This document shows, piece after piece, positions 1-7,473 of a DNA stretch of 28,646 nucleotides. The DNA comes from Caldilineae bacterium (GTDB lineage Bacteria; Chloroflexota; Anaerolineae; J102): contig DUEF01000007.1 of NCBI GenBank assembly GCA_011176555.1, positions 1 through 28,646 on the forward strand. Reading direction: 5' to 3'. The notes under the pieces are model-generated. The model worked only from the letters and a program-made list of their open reading frames with translations, ran no database searches and was not told the DNA's origin. Within the stretch, counting starts at the first letter, position 1. Every line of letters starts with the position of its first letter. The translations under genes and the position numbers were made by a program.

Positions 1-1033
1 CTTCCACGATATGCTTGGAGATAGTCAAGCCAATGCCGCTGCCGCCGCTGGCGCGGGAACGGGACTTATCCACCCGATAAAAACGTTCGAAGAGGTGGGG
101 TAGGTCTTCAGCCAGCACGCCCACGCCCGTGTCCTCTACCAGGAAGATCATGTTCCGGCCATCTTGCTGAACCCGCACGATCACGCGTCCCCCGGCCGGG
201 GTGTACTGCAGGGCGTTGCCCAACAAATTGAGCAGCACCTGAATGATGCGGGCGGGATCGGCCAGGACCCGGGGCAGGGAGGACGAGACGGCGATTTCGA
301 GATCAACGCCTTTGTCCTGATACTGCGGGCGTAGTCGTCCGACCGCTTCCGTAATCAGATCGAGCGGATCCACCGCTTCAGGGTGCAGCGACATCTGTTC
401 GGCTTCAGCCCGGGAAAGCTCCTGCAGATCCTGCACCAGGCGTTGCAAACGCATGACCTCTTTCTGCATACTGAGGTAAGTGGCCGGGTCCGCGGGCAAC
501 ACGCCATCGGTCAGCCCTTCCAGCACAGCCCTGATATTGCTCAAGGGCGTGCGCAACTCGTGCGCGACATCCCCGATCAGTTCCAGGCGACGCTTTTCGG
601 TCTGTTCCAGTTCCGCCGCCATCAGGTTGAAGCTACGGGCCAGTTCACCCAACTCATCCTGGCTGGGCACCTGCACCCTTTGCCCGAAATGGCCGGCCGC
701 GATCTCCCGACTCGCCTGCATCATGCTGCGGATCGGCGTGATGATGCGCCGGGCCGTAAAGAAACTCACGGCAACCGCCACCACCAGCGCCACAACGGCG
801 GCGGTCAGGGTGATTTCGTTGATTGCGGCGGTGAAATTCGTGCGTAAATCCTCCGCCAGACCGGGATCGGCGCCCAGGTGGAGTTCCATGCGTTCGATAT
901 GCCGTTGGATAGCTGCGGGCGTCTGCACCTGCACCGCTCCCGCCAGCACGATAACGCCGACAATGATGATGATCAGGTAGGAGAGAAAGAGCTTCGCTCC
1001 CAGGCTGTTGCGCAGTTTCGCGGGCCCCTTCAT
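1..1033 (-). CDS. Sensor histidine kinase (partial, C-terminal end cut by window edge)
   Basis: Membrane sensor kinase that should autophosphorylate on His and pass phosphate to the response regulator encoded just upstream. About 344 residues are visible. They show a short cytoplasmic N-terminus, TM1 (about 14-34), an external loop of only about 40 residues, TM2 (about 74-94), a HAMP linker (about 92-145), the H-box with HELRTP (phospho-His at about 158), an N-box with LLNLLGNALQYTP, the G1 box VEDTGVGV, the F region LFERFYR and the start of G2 (GGSGIGLTISKH). Only the last strand of the ATPase domain is missing. The start ATG (1033-1031) overlaps the regulator's TGA as ATGA, indicating translational coupling. 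The small external loop suggests sensing within the membrane or near it rather than a folded ligand domain. The signal is unknown. The family call is secure. Confidence 0.93.
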   Translation of the reverse strand, partial: MKGPAKLRNSLGAKLFLSYLIIIIVGVIVLAGAVQVQTPAAIQRHIERMELHLGADPGLAEDLRTNFTAAINEITLTAAVVALVVAVAVSFFTARRIITPIRSMMQASREIAAGHFGQRVQVPSQDELGELARSFNLMAAELEQTEKRRLELIGDVAHELRTPLSNIRAVLEGLTDGVLPADPATYLSMQKEVMRLQRLVQDLQELSRAEAEQMSLHPEAVDPLDLITEAVGRLRPQYQDKGVDLEIAVSSSLPRVLADPARIIQVLLNLLGNALQYTPAGGRVIVRVQQDGRNMIFLVEDTGVGVLAEDLPHLFERFYRVDKSRSRASGGSGIGLTISKHIVE

Positions 1034-1722
1034 CCCGGGTGAGCCTCGAAACGGTAGCCGACGCCACGAGCCGTAGCGATATAATCGGCTGTAGCGGACG
1101 CTCCCACCAGTTTTTTGCGCAACCGACCGATGTGCACATCCACAATGCGCTCGTCGCCGTAATAATCATAGCCCCACACCTGCTCGATGAGCTGCTCCCG
1201 GCTGAGCACGTGGCCCTGGTGCCGGGCTAACGCGTACAGGAGATCGAACTCGATGGGGGTCAAATCGATGCTTTGTTCCTGAATCCACACCTGCCGGGCG
1301 GCGGGATCGATGCGTAACTGGCCGAAGACCAGGGCCGATTCCCCCTCACTGATCTGACTGCCCCGGCGTAGCATGGCGTCTACGCGGGCCACCAACTCGC
1401 GGGGGCTGAAGGGTTTGGTCAAATAATCGTCGGCGCCCATTTTCAGGCCGAGCACTTTGTCCATCTCCTCGGTGCGGGCTGTCAGCATGATCACCCAGGC
1501 GCTGGATTCCTGTCGTATCTGCCGCAGCACTTCCAGGCCGTCGATACCCGGCAGCATGATGTCGAGGATGACGACATCGGGTCGGAACGCGCGCGCTGCC
1601 CGCAGCGCGGTAGGGCCATCGGCCGCGGTGTGCACGGTGTAGCCTTCCTTTTCTAAATACGCGCGCACGGTGTTACGCACGGGTTGTTCGTCGTCTACAA
1701 CAAGGATGGTGGCGTTGGTCAT
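1030..1722 (-). CDS. OmpR/PhoB-family response regulator
   Basis: DNA-binding response regulator of 230 aa, the usual length for this family. The receiver domain has the acidic pair D10/D11, phospho-acceptor D54 in ILDIMLPG, the conserved T81 and K103 in LTKPF. The C-terminal half is a winged helix of the Trans_reg_C type, with the typical LTPIEFDLL and VDVHIGRLRKKL segments and the final RGVGYRF. It is first in a two-gene unit with the histidine kinase, which overlaps it by 4 nt. Family members bind direct repeats at about 11-nt spacing, and such an array lies upstream of msrP (3439-3467), about 1.7 kb away. That this regulator binds there is inference. No clear Shine-Dalgarno precedes the ATG. 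Confidence 0.95.
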   Translation of the reverse strand: MTNATILVVDDEQPVRNTVRAYLEKEGYTVHTAADGPTALRAARAFRPDVVILDIMLPGIDGLEVLRQIRQESSAWVIMLTARTEEMDKVLGLKMGADDYLTKPFSPRELVARVDAMLRRGSQISEGESALVFGQLRIDPAARQVWIQEQSIDLTPIEFDLLYALARHQGHVLSREQLIEQVWGYDYYGDERIVDVHIGRLRKKLVGASATADYIATARGVGYRFEAHPG

Positions 1723-1759
1723 GGTTATTCAGGAGGCGTATGAGATGATGTTGGCTCCG

Positions 1760-1788
1760 ATTATAGGGGATGTTGAATAGATAGACCA
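1760..1788 (-). promoter_or_regulatory. Candidate sigma-70 promoter of the two-component operon
   Basis: On the minus strand a perfect TATAAT (1765-1760) sits 17 nt from TGGTCT (1788-1783), a weak -35. The predicted start gives a leader of about 30 nt before the regulator ATG. The weak -35 could mean activator dependence, but no half-sites like those near msrP were seen here. Confidence 0.45.
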
Positions 1789-1831
1789 GGGAAATCTTCG
1801 AGGTCGGGGAGACGACTTCCCGCTTTGTCGC

Positions 1832-3211
1832 CTACGAATCCAGCGGCTTCAAATCATCCAGAATCCACGGCATCAGTTCGGCCACGGTGGGATGCGTGAG
1901 CACGGCCTTGCGGAAGAGTTTGTACGAGGCTTTGGTGTACATGAAGGTCGTGAACATGTTGATGACTTCATCGCCGCCCACGCCGAGAATGGCCGCGCCC
2001 AGGAACTCCTCCGTGTCCGCGTCCACCAGGATCTTTACCATGCCCGCGGTCTCGTCTTTTTCTTTGGCCCGGGCGATGTGTTTCATGGGACGGGTCGCCA
2101 TCAGCACGTTGCGGCCACTGGCCCGCGCCGCTTTTTCAGACATGCCCACCCGGCCTAACGGCGGATCGATGAACAGGGCGTAGGTGGGGATGCGTTCGGA
2201 GAGGAGGCGATCATCATCGCCGCTGAAATAATCCCAGAAGATCTCGCCATCGTTGACCGAGGTGTGGGTGAAGGCCCCCTCGCCGTTGATGTCGCCTACG
2301 GCGAAGATGTGCGGCGCCGTGGTCTGCATCACCTCATTCACGCGGATATAGCCGCGAGCATTGACCTCGACGCCGGCCGCTGCCAGGTTGAGGCGGTCGC
2401 TGTTCGGGACGCGGCCTACGGCCAGCAGGAGATGCGTGCCCCGCACCTGCTTCTCTTCACCGTCCTGCTCGTAGAAAACGTCGATCTGCTCGGGGGCCTC
2501 TTGCGCCAGACGCTTGACGTTGGCGTGGAGGTGAATCGCGATCCCCTCGTCTTCGAGGATATCCTTGACCGCGGCGGCGATGTCGGCGTCTTCCCGGAAT
2601 ACGAGCTGGTCGCCACGGCCTAACACGGTCACCTCGCTGCCCAGGCGGCGAAAGGCCTGGGCGAATTCCAGGCTGATATAGCTGCCGCCGACGATGACGA
2701 GATGCTGGGGCGATGCCTCCAGGTCCAACAAGCGGGCGTTATCCAGCCAATCGACCTCATCGATGCCGGCGATGGGTAAGCGGCTGGGGCGAGCGCCGGC
2801 GTTGATGATGATCGTTTCGCCTGTGATGACTTCGTCGCCAATGCGCACCGTGTTGGCATCGACGAACGTGGCGAAGTCTGCGTAAATATCGACGTTTTCC
2901 ATGCCACGCAGCCAATTCTCCAACCCCTGACTGACGCCGTTGCGCATCTTGTTCTGACGTTCCATCACTTTGGCGAAATCGATGCTGATCTCGCCGGTTT
3001 TCACGCCGAAATCGGGGCCGCGGCGGGCCATGTGCGCGGCGCGGGCGCTGGCGACAATCGTTTTGGTCGGGGTGCAGCCGTAGTTGACGCAACTGCCGCC
3101 AAAGCGGCCGCCCTCGGCGATTGCCACTGTCTTGCCTGCTGCAACCAGGCGCGGCACAATCGTGCCGGTCGCCTGGCCTGTTCCTATCCAGATCACATCA
3201 TATTTATTCAT
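1832..3211 (-). CDS. FAD-dependent pyridine nucleotide-disulfide oxidoreductase (MerA/RclA-like)
   Basis: Class I flavin disulfide reductase of 459 aa that should use NAD(P)H and FAD to reduce a disulfide or metal substrate. The N-terminus has an FAD-binding beta-alpha-beta (GTGQATG, residues 10-16, with Thr where the third Gly of GxGxxG is usual), then the redox cysteines C41 and C46 in CVNYGC. A second nucleotide-binding fold follows (VIVGGSYISLEFAQ), then the FAD-contacting ATG-like segment HIFAVGDI. The C-terminal dimer domain carries HPTVAE with the catalytic His. It lacks the C-terminal Cys pair and the N-terminal metal-binding domain of true mercuric reductase, so that name would be wrong. 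The start MNKYDVIWIG and overall length also fit RclA, the reactive-chlorine-resistance enzyme. Its position between a two-component system and msrPQ supports a redox-defence role (inference). AAGGA lies 7 nt before the ATG. Confidence 0.9.
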   Translation of the reverse strand: MNKYDVIWIGTGQATGTIVPRLVAAGKTVAIAEGGRFGGSCVNYGCTPTKTIVASARAAHMARRGPDFGVKTGEISIDFAKVMERQNKMRNGVSQGLENWLRGMENVDIYADFATFVDANTVRIGDEVITGETIIINAGARPSRLPIAGIDEVDWLDNARLLDLEASPQHLVIVGGSYISLEFAQAFRRLGSEVTVLGRGDQLVFREDADIAAAVKDILEDEGIAIHLHANVKRLAQEAPEQIDVFYEQDGEEKQVRGTHLLLAVGRVPNSDRLNLAAAGVEVNARGYIRVNEVMQTTAPHIFAVGDINGEGAFTHTSVNDGEIFWDYFSGDDDRLLSERIPTYALFIDPPLGRVGMSEKAARASGRNVLMATRPMKHIARAKEKDETAGMVKILVDADTEEFLGAAILGVGGDEVINMFTTFMYTKASYKLFRKAVLTHPTVAELMPWILDDLKPLDS

Positions 3212-3218
3212 CGTTTTT

Positions 3219-3223
3219 TCCTT
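3219..3223 (-). promoter_or_regulatory. Ribosome binding site of the oxidoreductase
   Basis: AAGGA on the minus strand, 7 nt before the ATG ending at 3211. It supports that start. Confidence 0.6.
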
Positions 3224-3308
3224 GTTTTCTCTTTGCGGGCCGCCGGTTGATTGTGGCGTAGCTTTGATTGGAATACCCGGGCGGCGTCAGGGCAATCAGT
3301 TTGTATGT

Positions 3309-3337
3309 ATTCTAATGGTTGGGTTTCACGAACACAA
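3309..3337 (-). promoter_or_regulatory. Candidate promoter of the oxidoreductase gene
   Basis: Minus-strand TTGTGT (3337-3332), a 17-nt spacer, and TAGAAT (3314-3309, 5 of 6 to consensus). The leader to the ATG at 3211 would be about 90 nt. The promoter lies about 100 nt from the msrP repeat array, so one bound regulator could influence both directions, though the array is better placed for msrP. Confidence 0.4.
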
Positions 3338-3438
3338 GCGCTTCTGAATCATGACGCGCCGGACGCCTGGATTCTTCCTTGCTCCCATCCGCTTCGAGCC
3401 ACGTTTTCGCCATCATGAGAGAGGGATCACAGACAGGC

Positions 3439-3467
3439 GTAATTCTTTTGTAATAGTTAGGTAATAG
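3439..3467 (+). promoter_or_regulatory. Triple direct-repeat operator upstream of msrP
   Basis: Three 7-nt units start at 3439 (GTAATTC), 3450 (GTAATAG) and 3461 (GTAATAG), separated by 4-nt spacers, giving an exact 11-nt period. The last unit covers the place where a -35 hexamer would lie relative to the -10 at 3487. Seven-nt repeats with 4-nt spacers replacing the -35 are the architecture of Pho boxes and other OmpR/PhoB-family sites. The nearby regulator (1030-1722) is the obvious candidate binder, which is inference. No fourth unit follows at 3472. Confidence 0.6.
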
Positions 3468-3483
3468 CAAATTCAGGAACCGG

Positions 3484-3492
3484 TGTTATAGT
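3484..3492 (+). promoter_or_regulatory. Extended -10 promoter of msrPQ
   Basis: TGT followed by TATAGT (3487-3492) forms an extended -10 (TGn-TATAGT). No -35 match is present at 17 nt; the position is occupied by the last operator repeat. The expected start near 3499 leaves a leader of about 33 nt. The pattern suggests an activator-dependent promoter. Confidence 0.5.
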
Positions 3493-3531
3493 AACTGCAT
3501 AAAACTCACCCACACGCCTGCCGAAGGACTC

Positions 3532-4515
3532 ATGAACAACATCCCTAAAATCCCATCTTCCGAGATCACACCCCAGCAACACTACCTTGCCCGCCGTCGT
3601 TTTATGAAGGGGGCGGCTGTCGCGGCCAGCGCCCTGGCCCTGGCCGCCTGTGGCGCCCCCACGCTCACCCCATCTGCGCCGGATAATGCCTCAGCCCCAC
3701 CAGCTTCTCCCGCCCCGACCGCCGGTGCGTCGTCCGCAAGTGCTGTTCCGAGCGACGAACTGGGACAAGAGGCCAACACCTACCTGGAAATCACCAGCTA
3801 CAATAATTACTACGAATTTACCACCAACAAAGAGGCCGTGGCGCCGATGTCGAAAGGCTACCCGACCGAACCCTGGAAGATCGAAGTGGGCGGGCTGGTC
3901 AATAATCCCGGCGTTTACGATCTGGATGACCTCAACAAATTCCAACAAGAGGAGCGCATTTACCGTATGCGCTGCGTCGAAGCCTGGTCGATGGTTATTC
4001 CCTGGGCCGGTTTTCCTCTGGCCGCGTTGCTCAAGCAGGTCGAGCCCACCTCGCGGGCGAAATATGTGCGCTTCGAGACCATCTACGACCCCGACCGCAT
4101 GCCCGGCCAACGCAGCAACTGGTACGAATGGCCCTACATCGAGGGATTGCGCCTCGACGAGGCCATGCACGATCTGACCTTGCTCGCCACCGGGCTTTAT
4201 GGCGAAGCCATGCCGATCCAAAACGGCGCGCCCGTGCGTCTGGTCGTGCCCTGGAAATATGGTTTCAAGAGCATTAAATCCATCGTCAGGATCGATTTGG
4301 TCGAAGACGAGCCCACCTCGTTGTGGATGGCGGCTGCGCCAAACGAGTACGGCTTTTACGCCAACGTCAACCCCGATGTGCCGCATCCCCGCTGGTCGCA
4401 GCGCAGCGAACGCCGTATTGGCGAACTGAGACGGCGAGAGACGCTGCCGTTCAATGGCTATGGCGAGCAGGTGGCGTATCTGTACGAAGGCATGGATCTG
4501 AAGGCGAATTTCTAA
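3532..4515 (+). CDS. msrP: Protein-methionine-sulfoxide reductase catalytic subunit MsrP (Tat-exported, probable lipoprotein)
   Basis: Molybdopterin enzyme that reduces methionine sulfoxide in envelope proteins, receiving electrons from MsrQ. It has 327 aa and belongs to the sulfite-oxidase fold. The N-terminus carries a twin-arginine signal (R21 R22 R F24 M K26), a hydrophobic stretch, then LAAC at 37-40, a good lipobox. A Ser/Pro/Ala-rich linker follows (about 41-75). The family's NNYYEF segment is at 91-96, and the molybdenum ligand is C148 in YRMRCVEAWSM. The lipobox suggests Tat export followed by lipid anchoring at C40, unlike the soluble periplasmic E. coli enzyme and sensible for a one-membrane cell (inference). 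GAAGGA lies 3 nt before the ATG, which is rather close. The stop is directly followed by msrQ. Confidence 0.94.
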   Translation: MNNIPKIPSSEITPQQHYLARRRFMKGAAVAASALALAACGAPTLTPSAPDNASAPPASPAPTAGASSASAVPSDELGQEANTYLEITSYNNYYEFTTNKEAVAPMSKGYPTEPWKIEVGGLVNNPGVYDLDDLNKFQQEERIYRMRCVEAWSMVIPWAGFPLAALLKQVEPTSRAKYVRFETIYDPDRMPGQRSNWYEWPYIEGLRLDEAMHDLTLLATGLYGEAMPIQNGAPVRLVVPWKYGFKSIKSIVRIDLVEDEPTSLWMAAAPNEYGFYANVNPDVPHPRWSQRSERRIGELRRRETLPFNGYGEQVAYLYEGMDLKANF

Positions 4516-5157
4516 ATGAAACGTCCAAAGTTCACCAAGTTTCAGCTATTCGTGCATCTGGCGGCGCTGCTGCCTCTGGCGCTCCTGGTTTGGGATATCG
4601 TGCAAGGGAACTTGTCGGTCAATCCCATCCAGGACATCACTTTCCGCACGGGCAAAGCCGCGCTCGTGCTCCTGGTGCTCACCCTGGCGGCGACGCCAGC
4701 CAACACCATTTTCGGCTTCCGCCAGGCGATTAAGGTGCGGCGAGCGCTGGGGCTGTACGCTTTTCTCTACGCCGGCATCCATTTCCTCATCTTCATCGGC
4801 CTGGATTACGGCTTCAACTTCCGGCTGCTGTGGCTTGAGCTGGTGGAGAAACGATATGTGCTGGTCGGTTCAGCGGCCTTGCTAATCCTGATCCCGCTCG
4901 CCGTCACTTCCACCAAGGGCTGGCAGCGTCGCCTGGGCAAGAGGTGGAAAACGCTGCACAAGTGGATTTACCTGGCCGGGATTCTGGTGATCGTGCACTA
5001 CGCCTGGGTACAGAAAGCGGACATCCGCCAGCCGTTGCTGTGGGGCGGGATCGTGGCGCTGTTGCTGGTGGCGAGAATTCCGGCGGTGCGCCGCGCTGCC
5101 GTGCGGTTCAGACAGAGTAAGTCGAAATCACCCTCACGAGCTCCAGTTCAAGGATAG
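4516..5157 (+). CDS. msrQ: Heme-binding membrane subunit MsrQ
   Basis: Membrane cytochrome that passes electrons from the quinone or flavin pool to MsrP. It has 213 aa with about six membrane segments of the ferric-reductase-like fold. Candidate heme ligands are H89 (AGIHFLIF), H148 (KTLHKWIYL) and H161 (VIVHYAW), matching the spacing of the conserved histidines of E. coli MsrQ. The ATG begins at the base after the msrP stop, so the two are almost certainly co-translated. The tail is basic and Ser-rich. It ends only 8 nt from the stop of the convergent glycosyltransferase gene. Confidence 0.93.
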   Translation: MKRPKFTKFQLFVHLAALLPLALLVWDIVQGNLSVNPIQDITFRTGKAALVLLVLTLAATPANTIFGFRQAIKVRRALGLYAFLYAGIHFLIFIGLDYGFNFRLLWLELVEKRYVLVGSAALLILIPLAVTSTKGWQRRLGKRWKTLHKWIYLAGILVIVHYAWVQKADIRQPLLWGGIVALLLVARIPAVRRAAVRFRQSKSKSPSRAPVQG

Positions 5158-5165
5158 TTTTGCTT

Positions 5166-7469
5166 CTACTTTATTACGACTATCCCTAATTCCACCTGGT
5201 CGTCCGGCAGCATTTCGCCCGCTTTGTTCCGCACGGGCGTCAGGCGGTCGCCCGCTGCCGGATCGTAGAAACCGAGGCGCAGGGGGTAGGAGCCAGGAGC
5301 CAGGTCGGGGGGCAGAACAATGGTGTAGCTATCGACGAGGGTCTCGCCCGGCTGCCAGGTCGTGGTCGGACGCTCACCCTGCAGGGGGAAATCGTCGCCC
5401 TGGGCCGCGGGCCGGCCGTCGGGGCCGATGAGGTGGATGAAGACTTTGTAGGAGCGGTCGCCCGGATTCTGCACCCGCCAGTAGAGCGTCAGTTCCAGTT
5501 CCCCGCCAGGCGTTTGCTCCCCGACCAGATCGTAGCCCGCGAGTGCAGCCAGGGGCGGCTCGCCAAACGTGATGTCGAGCGTATTTTCGGGCGCTATCTC
5601 GACCGGTTGACTGGCCCCCGAGCGGCCAACGATCTCGACCTGCGCCATCGTCGCTGCGACGCCGTCGAGCGCCAACGTGAGCGGTTGTTGGCCTTCCGCC
5701 TGGTAGGGGACGAGCAGGCTCAGCGGCAGGCGCTGGTGGCCGGAGCCCGGCGGCAACGTCATGGTCGTGGCGGCCAGAGGCGGATTGCCCAGGCCGAGCG
5801 TGATTTCGGCAGCGGGGCCTGTTTGTGCGATGGTGACGGCGACATGGGCGGGTTCGCCGGCGCGCCAACGCTGCAAGGGTTGCTCCCATCCCACCAGGGT
5901 TGCGCCGTCGCTCTGGAGCGGGGCGGGCGCGGGCGGAGGCCGGAAGGCGGGATTCAGCACCAAAAGGTCGGAAGCGCGCTGTGCTGTGCGGGCGAAGAGC
6001 AGAAGCCGTTTGTCGCCGTAGCGCCATTCCTGGGCTGCGGTTGCCTGCCCGGCCAACCAGTTTTCGACGAGCCGGTCTTTGTCCGCGCGCAGAGCGTCCT
6101 CGTTCACCATCAGCCAGAGCGCATCGTGACCTTCCCAGAGCGGGCGCAGGAGTTGTTCCACGTTGTCCGGGGTCGCTTCCCGGCCATTGGGCACGCCGGT
6201 GAATGGGCCAGGGTAGTGGTAGGCGAAAACGGGCCAGGGCGCATCGGTGTGCAGCACAACCGCGTCGTTGGGCTGACGGTGGGCGTTCAGGGTCAGGGCG
6301 GCGGATTTGTAATCGTCTTTCAGGAAGCGTCCGGCGTAGTACGAGCTCAGCCCCCATCCCTGCAACAAGATCAGTCCCCCGAGCAGGAGCAGGGCCGCGG
6401 ATCGACGATAGCGGCGCAGCAATCCGGCCAGGGCGAAGACCGCCCAGGCGGCCAGCAGATAGTAGGTGGGGGCGAAGGGGAAGAAGTAGCGGGCCTGGAC
6501 GCGGGGCGAATAGCCAAAAGCGTTGGGGAAACTCGTCATCAGCCACAAGGCCAGGGGCGGGATCAGTAACATCAGCAGGAGCAGGATCACGCCGTCTCGT
6601 TGGGCCCGGTAGCGTTTGTGCGCCAGCAGGACGATGGTTCCCACCGTCGTCCCCAGCAGGGCTGCGGCCACGGCCGGCCAGTAGGCGTCGATATCGAGGG
6701 AAACGCCCACGTGTAGCATGGTGGCGTAAAGTCGCAAAAACAGGGCGCTGTCGAAGGCATCTTGCACCGACCAGCGCCACATGCGGGGCAGTGCGTACCA
6801 CAGCCAGGGCAGGAACAGCGCCAACACCGCCATCTGCAAACCCGCCCATTGCAGCAGCAAGACGCCGCGCCGTCGCCAGGATTGCGCCCGCCGCAGGGTC
6901 CACAACCAGTACAGGCCTTCGATGATCAGCAGGAAGGCGAGGCTGTACAGGGTGGCCAACAGCGAAGCTGTGACCAGCACGTAGGCCACGGCCCAGCGCC
7001 ATTGGAAGCGTTCCCGCAGCCGCACCATGAAGTAGAGGCTGAGCGCGACGAAGATGCCGGTGAGCGCGTACATGCGGATCTCTTGCGACCACCAGATGGC
7101 GTAGCGGGAAACTGCCAGCAAAGCCACGGCCGCCAACGCCACGGCCGGCTGTTTCGGGGCGAGCCGCCGCGCCAAGGCCCACAGTGCCGCCAGGGTGAGC
7201 ACGCCAAAGATGACGGAGAGGTAGCGCAGAGCGAATTCGCCGTCGCCCACCCACGGCCGCCAGAAGTGCAAAACCCAATAGTAAAAGGGCGGGTGCACAT
7301 CGTAGGCGGTGCGGTCGGCCAGGGCCAGAAAGCCCATTCTTGCTTCCCACACGCTGAAGCCCTCATCCCACCACACGCTGGCGTCTTGCAGGCGGAACAG
7401 GCGCAAGGCGAAGGCCAACCACAGCAGGAGGATGAGGGCGAGGCGGTGGAGAACTGAACGGGAGCGCAT
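5166..7469 (-). CDS. GT39-like membrane glycosyltransferase with C-terminal beta-sandwich domain
   Basis: Polytopic GT-C glycosyltransferase, 767 aa from the chosen start, likely transferring a sugar from a lipid-linked donor on the outer face of the membrane. After TM1 comes WWDEGFS (D35 E36), the first-loop acidic pair of this superfamily, and then AYDVHPPFYYW, the second conserved loop of the PMT/ArnT class. About ten further membrane helices run to about residue 440. The C-terminal region (about 520-767) is soluble and rich in beta strands, with Pro/Gly turns, as seen in many Chloroflexota homologues; it may bind polysaccharide or the acceptor. A longer reading frame starts upstream at 7667 but runs into the preceding gene. 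The ATG at 7469 starts just before TM1 and 4 nt after that gene's stop. The acceptor is unknown. Confidence 0.85.
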   Translation of the reverse strand: MRSRSVLHRLALILLLWLAFALRLFRLQDASVWWDEGFSVWEARMGFLALADRTAYDVHPPFYYWVLHFWRPWVGDGEFALRYLSVIFGVLTLAALWALARRLAPKQPAVALAAVALLAVSRYAIWWSQEIRMYALTGIFVALSLYFMVRLRERFQWRWAVAYVLVTASLLATLYSLAFLLIIEGLYWLWTLRRAQSWRRRGVLLLQWAGLQMAVLALFLPWLWYALPRMWRWSVQDAFDSALFLRLYATMLHVGVSLDIDAYWPAVAAALLGTTVGTIVLLAHKRYRAQRDGVILLLLMLLIPPLALWLMTSFPNAFGYSPRVQARYFFPFAPTYYLLAAWAVFALAGLLRRYRRSAALLLLGGLILLQGWGLSSYYAGRFLKDDYKSAALTLNAHRQPNDAVVLHTDAPWPVFAYHYPGPFTGVPNGREATPDNVEQLLRPLWEGHDALWLMVNEDALRADKDRLVENWLAGQATAAQEWRYGDKRLLLFARTAQRASDLLVLNPAFRPPPAPAPLQSDGATLVGWEQPLQRWRAGEPAHVAVTIAQTGPAAEITLGLGNPPLAATTMTLPPGSGHQRLPLSLLVPYQAEGQQPLTLALDGVAATMAQVEIVGRSGASQPVEIAPENTLDITFGEPPLAALAGYDLVGEQTPGGELELTLYWRVQNPGDRSYKVFIHLIGPDGRPAAQGDDFPLQGERPTTTWQPGETLVDSYTIVLPPDLAPGSYPLRLGFYDPAAGDRLTPVRNKAGEMLPDDQVELGIVVIK

Positions 7470-7473
7470 GGAG

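Larger units (their letters stand above)
3212..3531. other. Divergent intergenic region between the oxidoreductase and msrP
   Basis: This 320-nt gap separates two divergent genes. It holds the minus-strand promoter and ribosome site of the oxidoreductase on the left, and on the right the three-repeat operator, extended -10 and ribosome site of msrP. No convincing small gene or RNA was seen in the middle part (about 3340-3438). Confidence 0.7.

Noticed and set aside
1832..3211. Calling the oxidoreductase a mercuric reductase
   Set aside because: There is no C-terminal Cys pair, no metal-binding N-terminal domain and no mer genes nearby.
5433..6569. A 378-aa plus-strand open frame opposite the GT39-like gene
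   Set aside because: It lies antisense to the conserved C-terminal domain and last helices of the glycosyltransferase and has no recognisable domain.
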